NCBI GenBank assembly: GCA_900759445.1
Contig: CAAEVH010000016.1
Span: forward strand, 14,098-78,097
Direction of reading: 5' to 3'
Length of the DNA stretch: 64,000 bases
Origin: an uncultured Raoultella sp.
Lineage (GTDB): Bacteria; Pseudomonadota; Gammaproteobacteria; Enterobacterales; Enterobacteriaceae
The notes below the pieces were generated by a model. That model made no database searches. It saw only the letters and a program-made list of their open reading frames with translations, and was not told where the DNA came from. Of the stretch, positions 59,765 to 64,000 are shown piece after piece; position 1 is the stretch's first letter, and every line of letters begins with the position of its first letter. The position numbers and the translations under genes are program-made.

Positions 59765-60865
59765 TTACTTTTTCGTGAGCAGTACGCCACATTCCATATG
59801 ATGGGTGTACGGGAACTGATCGAACAGCGCCAGACGCGTGACGTCATGAGTCTGGCTTAAGGTTTCCAGATTCTGGCACAGGGTCTCCGGATTACAGGAT
59901 ATGTACAGAATACGCGGGTACGCCTGCACCATCTTCTCCGTTTCATTATCCAGCCCGCTGCGCGGCGGATCGACAAAAATCGTCTCACACTGATAGCTTT
60001 TCAGGTCAATACCCTGCAGGCGATTAAACTCTCGTACACCGTTCATGGCCTGCGTAAACTCTTCCGCCGCCATACGGATAATCTGCACGTTATCAATATG
60101 GTTAGCCGCAATGTTGTACTGCGCCGCCGCGACCGACGGTTTGGCGATTTCCGTTGCCAGTACGCGATCGAAGTTGCGCGCCAGGGCCAGCGAGAAGTTA
60201 CCATTGCCGCAGTACAGCTCCAGTAAATCTCCCGTCGCCTCTTTGGTGGCGTCCAGCGCCCACTCCAGCATCTGGATATTCATGGCGGCATTCGGCTGAG
60301 TGAAGCTGTTTTCTACCTGGCGATAGATCATTTCGCGGCCGGCAACCGGCAGACGCTCATCGATGTAATCTTGATCGAGCTCGATTTTGGTTTTGGTGGC
60401 CCGGCCAATCAGATGCACGTTGAGGTTTTTCGCGCGCAGCGCATCGCGCAGAATCTCGGCCTGCTGACGCCACTCATCGTCGAGTTTTTTGTGGTACAGC
60501 AGCGATACCACGGCCTGGTTGCTCATGGTCGTCAGATAATCGACCTGGAATAGTTTGTGGCGCAGAACCGGGTTATCGCGCACGCCGTCAAGAATCTCGA
60601 CCATCAGTTGATTGATGAGCTCACTTGCCGCCGGGAAGCTATCGACGCGAATCCGGGATTTCGTCTGCTGATCGAACATGATGTGGTACAGGTCGTCACC
60701 GTCATGCCACAGGCGGAATTCAGCACGCATACGATAATGACTCACCGGCGAACGAAACACCTCCGGAACCGGCGCGGCAAAAGGCACCATCATTTTTTGC
60801 AGACGGACGACTTTTTCTGCCAGCTGCGCTTCATATTGTTCGGTCGGAAGGTGTTCTGGGGTCAT
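59765..60865 (-). CDS. trmA: tRNA (uracil-5)-methyltransferase
   Basis: A 366-residue SAM enzyme that makes the T of the T-loop (m5U54) in tRNA. SAM site [23 protein letters not shown] motif, catalytic Cys324 in YISCNPETL. Length equals E. coli TrmA. It is divergent from btuB across 362 bp. Confidence 0.96.
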   Translation of the reverse strand: MTPEHLPTEQYEAQLAEKVVRLQKMMVPFAAPVPEVFRSPVSHYRMRAEFRLWHDGDDLYHIMFDQQTKSRIRVDSFPAASELINQLMVEILDGVRDNPVLRHKLFQVDYLTTMSNQAVVSLLYHKKLDDEWRQQAEILRDALRAKNLNVHLIGRATKTKIELDQDYIDERLPVAGREMIYRQVENSFTQPNAAMNIQMLEWALDATKEATGDLLELYCGNGNFSLALARNFDRVLATEIAKPSVAAAQYNIAANHIDNVQIIRMAAEEFTQAMNGVREFNRLQGIDLKSYQCETIFVDPPRSGLDNETEKMVQAYPRILYISCNPETLCQNLETLSQTHDVTRLALFDQFPYTHHMECGVLLTKK

Positions 60866-60945
60866 GATGCATCCTGAATAAAATAAGTACGCGGGGATTG
60901 TAGGGAAAGCGCAGGGGATGTCCAGCCCGGATAAAGGATCAAATA

Positions 60946-60986
60946 TAATTATAGAAGTCTGGACATCTATATGTTTCTAATTATAG
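60946..60986 (+). promoter_or_regulatory. Met-box-like array upstream of btuB
   Basis: AGAAGTCT (60953-60960, 7/8 to consensus AGACGTCT), GGACATCT (60961-60968, 6/8) and ATATGTTT (60969-60976, 5/8) are in strict 8-bp register. The array is framed by direct repeats TAATTATAG at 60946 and 60978, 32 bp apart. It resembles the metF operator and lies just before the riboswitch, so it may be a MetJ site on the btuB promoter. Confidence 0.55.
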
Positions 60987-60995
60987 CATTGTGTA

Positions 60996-61199
60996 ACCGG
61001 TCCTGTGAGTTAAAAGGGAACCCAGTGTAAATCTGGGGCTGACGCGCAGCGGTAAGGAAGGTGGGATGAACGCATTATGCAGACACTGCCGATATCAGGT
61101 GGGAAGTCCTCATCCATAACACGCCCCAAGCCCGAAGACCTGCCGGAATACGTCGCATTTGGTTTCTATCATCGCGTGCTACTGATGAAACCAGCGGCA
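60996..61199 (+). promoter_or_regulatory. Cobalamin (B12) riboswitch
   Basis: The leader has the conserved cores GGTCCTGTGAGTTAAAAGGG, GACGCGCAGCGGTAAGGA, GGTGGGAAGTCC, and the B12 box AGCCCGAAGACCTGCCGG, matching the E. coli btuB leader throughout. Binding of adenosylcobalamin hides the btuB ribosome site and lowers expression. Confidence 0.93.
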
Positions 61200-61227
61200 T
61201 CCTTTATATGTTACGGATGCTTTTACA

Positions 61228-63096
61228 ATGATTAAAAAAGCTTCGCTGATGACGGCTCTCTCCGTCACGGCATTTTCTGGCTGGGCGCAAGACAGCAATT
61301 CAGATACGTTAGTGGTGACAGCAAATCGTTTTCAACAGCCGGTCAATACGGTTCTTGCACCGACCGATGTGGTCACCCGCGAAGATATCGATCGCTGGCA
61401 GGCGAAGGATTTGAATGACGTTATGCGTCGACTGCCGGGGGTGGATATTGCCCAGAACGGGGGAATGGGACAGAGCTCTTCTTTATTTGTCCGCGGTACC
61501 GAGGCCAAGCAGGTTCTGGTGCTGATCGATGGCGTTCCCATGCCGCGCCCCGGTATTACAAACAATCCTGACCTCAATCAAATACCGCTTTCTCTGGTAC
61601 AACGCGTGGAATACATCCGCGGCCCGCGTTCGGCTATTTATGGTTCCGGCGCGATGGGCGGCGTAATTAACGTCATCACCCATTCTGATAAAGAAGAATC
61701 TAAGATTACCGCAGGCGTCGGTTCTGAAGGCTATCAGCAATACGACGGCACGCTTCGCCATCGCTTCGGTGATACGGTGGCGACGGTCGCCGGTTCCTAT
61801 GAGGGCAATAAGGGCTTTAACGTTCAGCCTGACTCGAGCTGGTCTCACGATCAGGATCGCGATGGTTTCCGCAGCAAAGCGTTCTGGGGCGGCCTTGAAC
61901 ATAAATTTAACGATAACCTGAACGGTTTCTTCCGTGGGCGTAGCTATACCAATAATAGCGATTACGATCTGGGCAGCCCGCCATACAGCCCTGCCTACAG
62001 TGCAGATGAAGAGCAGCTCTATAACCAGAGCTGGGACGCGGGCCTGACATTCAGCTCCGGGATCTACTCTTCACAACTGATTGCCAGCTATCAGAAGGTC
62101 AAAGACTACAACTACAGCAGCATATACGGCCGTTACAATGATGGTACGACGCTCGATCGGATGACTCAGCGTAACCTGCAGTGGGGAAATAACGTTATTG
62201 TTGGCCACGGTTCGGTGAGCGCCGGCGTCGACTGGCAACAGCAGCGCCTGACCTCGTCGGATACGGTCATATCGGATACCTACAAGCGTGATAACACCGG
62301 CCTGTATCTGACCGGTCAGCAGCAGTTTGGCGATGTTACGCTGGAAGCGTCCGGTCGCGAAGACCATGACGAGCAGTTTGGCTGGCACGGGACCTGGCAG
62401 ACCACCGCCGGTTGGGAATTCGTGGAAAACTATCGCGTGACCCTCGGCTATGGTACCGGCTTCCTCGCGCCTTCGCTGGGACAGCAGTTTGGTTCGACCC
62501 GTTTTGGTATCAGTTCAAACCCGAACCTGAAGCCTGAAGAGTCCCAACAATGGGAAGCCGGGTTTGACGGTCTCACCGGGCCGCTGGACTGGCGCCTGTC
62601 TGCGTATCACTACAAGATCACCAATCTGATTACCTATTACTCGGATCCTGTCACCTATGAAGGCGAGTATGACAATATCAATGCCGCAACCATTAAAGGC
62701 GTTGAGTGGACCGGTAATATCGACACCGGCATTTTCAGCCACCGCGTCACGTTGCAGTACGTCGACCCGCGTAATGATGACAATGGTGAAGTCCTGGCCA
62801 GACGTTCTAAGCGACAGGCGAAGTACCAGCTGGACTGGACAATGTTCAACGTCGATATGGATGTATCGTGGCAGTATTACGGTAAGCGCTACGATAACAA
62901 CACGTCTCAGTACAATAATACGCAGCGCATTTTGCCAAGCTACAGCACTGTTGATGTTTCTGCCGCGTATCCGATCACCGATCACCTGACAGTTCGTGGT
63001 AAAATAGCCAACCTGTTCGATAAAGATTACGAGACAGCTTATGGCTACCAAACTGCAGGACGAGAATACTACTTGTCTGGCAGCTACACCTTCTGA
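61228..63096 (+). CDS. btuB: Outer-membrane cobalamin receptor BtuB
   Basis: A 622-residue TonB-dependent transporter for vitamin B12. Signal peptide (residues 1-20, ending GWA), TonB box DTLVVTA near the mature N-terminus, plug domain (to about 155) and a 22-strand barrel ending in aromatic Phe (YLSGSYTF). Somewhat longer than E. coli BtuB (614). Controlled by the riboswitch upstream. Its last 56 bases overlap the murI start. Confidence 0.95.
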   Translation: MIKKASLMTALSVTAFSGWAQDSNSDTLVVTANRFQQPVNTVLAPTDVVTREDIDRWQAKDLNDVMRRLPGVDIAQNGGMGQSSSLFVRGTEAKQVLVLIDGVPMPRPGITNNPDLNQIPLSLVQRVEYIRGPRSAIYGSGAMGGVINVITHSDKEESKITAGVGSEGYQQYDGTLRHRFGDTVATVAGSYEGNKGFNVQPDSSWSHDQDRDGFRSKAFWGGLEHKFNDNLNGFFRGRSYTNNSDYDLGSPPYSPAYSADEEQLYNQSWDAGLTFSSGIYSSQLIASYQKVKDYNYSSIYGRYNDGTTLDRMTQRNLQWGNNVIVGHGSVSAGVDWQQQRLTSSDTVISDTYKRDNTGLYLTGQQQFGDVTLEASGREDHDEQFGWHGTWQTTAGWEFVENYRVTLGYGTGFLAPSLGQQFGSTRFGISSNPNLKPEESQQWEAGFDGLTGPLDWRLSAYHYKITNLITYYSDPVTYEGEYDNINAATIKGVEWTGNIDTGIFSHRVTLQYVDPRNDDNGEVLARRSKRQAKYQLDWTMFNVDMDVSWQYYGKRYDNNTSQYNNTQRILPSYSTVDVSAAYPITDHLTVRGKIANLFDKDYETAYGYQTAGREYYLSGSYTF

Positions 63097-63892
63097 TCCA
63101 CGTCCCACCGTGCTGGTGTTTGACTCCGGCGTCGGTGGGTTGTCGGTTTATCATGAGATTCGGCAGCTTCTGCCGAATCTGCATTATATCTACGCTTTCG
63201 ATAACGTCGCTTTTCCTTACGGGGAGAAGAGTGAAGAATTTATCGTTGAACGCGTGCTCGAAATTGTCACTGCCGTTCAACAACGTTATCCGCTGGCGCT
63301 GGCCGTCATTGCCTGCAACACCGCCAGCACAGTCTCTCTTCCCGCCCTTCGTGAAAAATTCGCTTTTCCTGTCGTGGGAGTCGTCCCGGCGATTAAACCC
63401 GCGGCGCGTTTAACGGCGAACGGTATTGTTGGTCTGCTGGCGACGCGTGGAACGGTCAAGCGTCCTTACACCCGCGAGCTGATAAGCCGTTTCGCAAATG
63501 AATGTAAGATAGAGATGCTGGGTTCCGCTGAACTCGTTGAGCTGGCGGAAGCGAAGCTGCACGGCGAACCGGTCCCGCTGGAGGAGTTGCGGCGTATTCT
63601 GCGCCCGTGGCTGCGAATGGCGGAGCCGCCTGATACGGTTGTGCTGGGCTGCACACATTTCCCTCTCTTACAGGAAGAGCTGCAGCAGGTGCTGCCGGAA
63701 GGGACGCGGATGATCGATTCAGGTGCTGCGATTGCGCGTCGTACCGTCTGGCTGCTGGAACATGAAGCGCCAGATGCGAAATCCAGTGATCCGAATATGG
63801 CTTATTGCATGGCGCTGACGGCCGAAACTGAACAACTTTTGCCCGTTTTACAGCGTTATGGCTTTGAGACGCTGGAAAAACTGCCACTTTAA
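63041..63892 (+). CDS. murI: Glutamate racemase
   Basis: A 283-residue enzyme supplying D-glutamate for peptidoglycan. Catalytic pair Cys92 in ACNTAS and a second Cys in LGCTHFPLL near residue 204; VFDSGVGGLSV holds Asp28. The N-terminal extension typical of enterobacterial MurI (about 20 residues, activator site) is encoded within the end of btuB, in a different frame, as in E. coli. Essential gene. Confidence 0.96.
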   Translation: MATKLQDENTTCLAATPSDPRPTVLVFDSGVGGLSVYHEIRQLLPNLHYIYAFDNVAFPYGEKSEEFIVERVLEIVTAVQQRYPLALAVIACNTASTVSLPALREKFAFPVVGVVPAIKPAARLTANGIVGLLATRGTVKRPYTRELISRFANECKIEMLGSAELVELAEAKLHGEPVPLEELRRILRPWLRMAEPPDTVVLGCTHFPLLQEELQQVLPEGTRMIDSGAAIARRTVWLLEHEAPDAKSSDPNMAYCMALTAETEQLLPVLQRYGFETLEKLPL

Positions 63893-63904
63893 TCGCGTTT
63901 TGCA

Positions 63905-63985
63905 CAAAAAAGAGACGGTTGAAAAGTTTTTTTAAAACAGGGCTTGTCAACGTCTCAGAACTCCCTATAATGCGCCTCCACTGAC
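63905..63985 (+). promoter_or_regulatory. rRNA operon P1 promoter (rrnB-like)
   Basis: A-rich UP element (63905-63938), -35 TTGTCA (63944-63949), 16-base spacer, -10 TATAAT (63966-63971), then GCGCC and the CCACTGACACGGAACAACGGC sequence of the E. coli rrnB leader. The 16S gene should begin beyond the window. Confidence 0.9.
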
Positions 63986-64000
63986 ACGGAACAACGGCAC

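Noticed and set aside
63893..64000. 16S rRNA gene inside the window
   Set aside because: Only the P1 promoter and first leader bases are present; the mature 16S sequence has not started by base 64000.

Overview
The window is a continuous stretch of enterobacterial chromosome, most like Klebsiella or Raoultella. The core genes are near-identical in length and motif content to their Escherichia coli relatives and follow the E. coli order (rha, sodA, yiiM, cpxARP, fieF, pfkA, then rraA, menA, hslUV, ftsN, cytR, priA, rpmE, metJBL, metF, gldA, fsaB, yijO, ppc, argECBH, oxyR, sthA, fabR, yijD, trmA, btuB, murI, rrn promoter). Between them sit accessory sugar and transport genes of the kind found in plant- or gut-associated klebsiellae. 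I recognised families from the translated sequences only; no database search was possible.

Bases 1-9400 are accessory. First comes the 3' part of a PTS sugar operon: an ascorbate-family EIIC, a class II aldolase, an 89-residue unknown protein, an EIIA and a small P-loop kinase. Next is an AzlCD amino-acid exporter with a divergent XRE-cupin regulator and a shared inverted-repeat operator. Then comes a raffinose-type operon (LacI regulator, GH36 alpha-galactosidase, LacY-like permease) with twin operators 21 bp apart.

Bases 9400-22600 hold an enlarged L-rhamnose locus. On the minus strand the order is rhaB, rhaA, rhaD, a complete ABC importer (binding protein, ATPase, two permeases), a lactaldehyde reductase and the mutarotase rhaM. 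The plus strand has the rhaS-rhaR regulators, and the rhamnose-proton symporter rhaT converges on rhaR. Two uptake systems therefore feed one pathway. RhaS and CRP sites are readable between rhaB and rhaS.

Bases 22600-37900 are mostly housekeeping and stress genes: sodA with a Fur box, the Cpx envelope-stress system with cpxP and its 3'-derived small RNA CpxQ, fieF, pfkA, rraA, menA, heat-shock protease hslVU with a sigma-32 promoter and leader hairpin, ftsN, cytR, priA and rpmE. pfkA and rraA are direct neighbours here, whereas in E. coli K-12 a block with sbp, cdh, tpiA, fpr, glpXKF and zapB lies between them.

Bases 37900-64000 hold methionine genes (metJ, metBL, metF) with tandem met boxes, interrupted by a CMD-family protein and a LysR regulator. 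They continue with gldA-fsaB, yijO, a zinT with a Zur-like box, ppc, the divergent arginine genes with paired ARG boxes, oxyR with the divergent small RNA OxyS, sthA, fabR-yijD, trmA, then btuB behind a cobalamin riboswitch, murI and an rRNA promoter at the right edge. A met-box-like array also precedes btuB, which would join vitamin B12 uptake to methionine control. The most promising under-described unit is the PTS-aldolase-kinase operon at the left edge.
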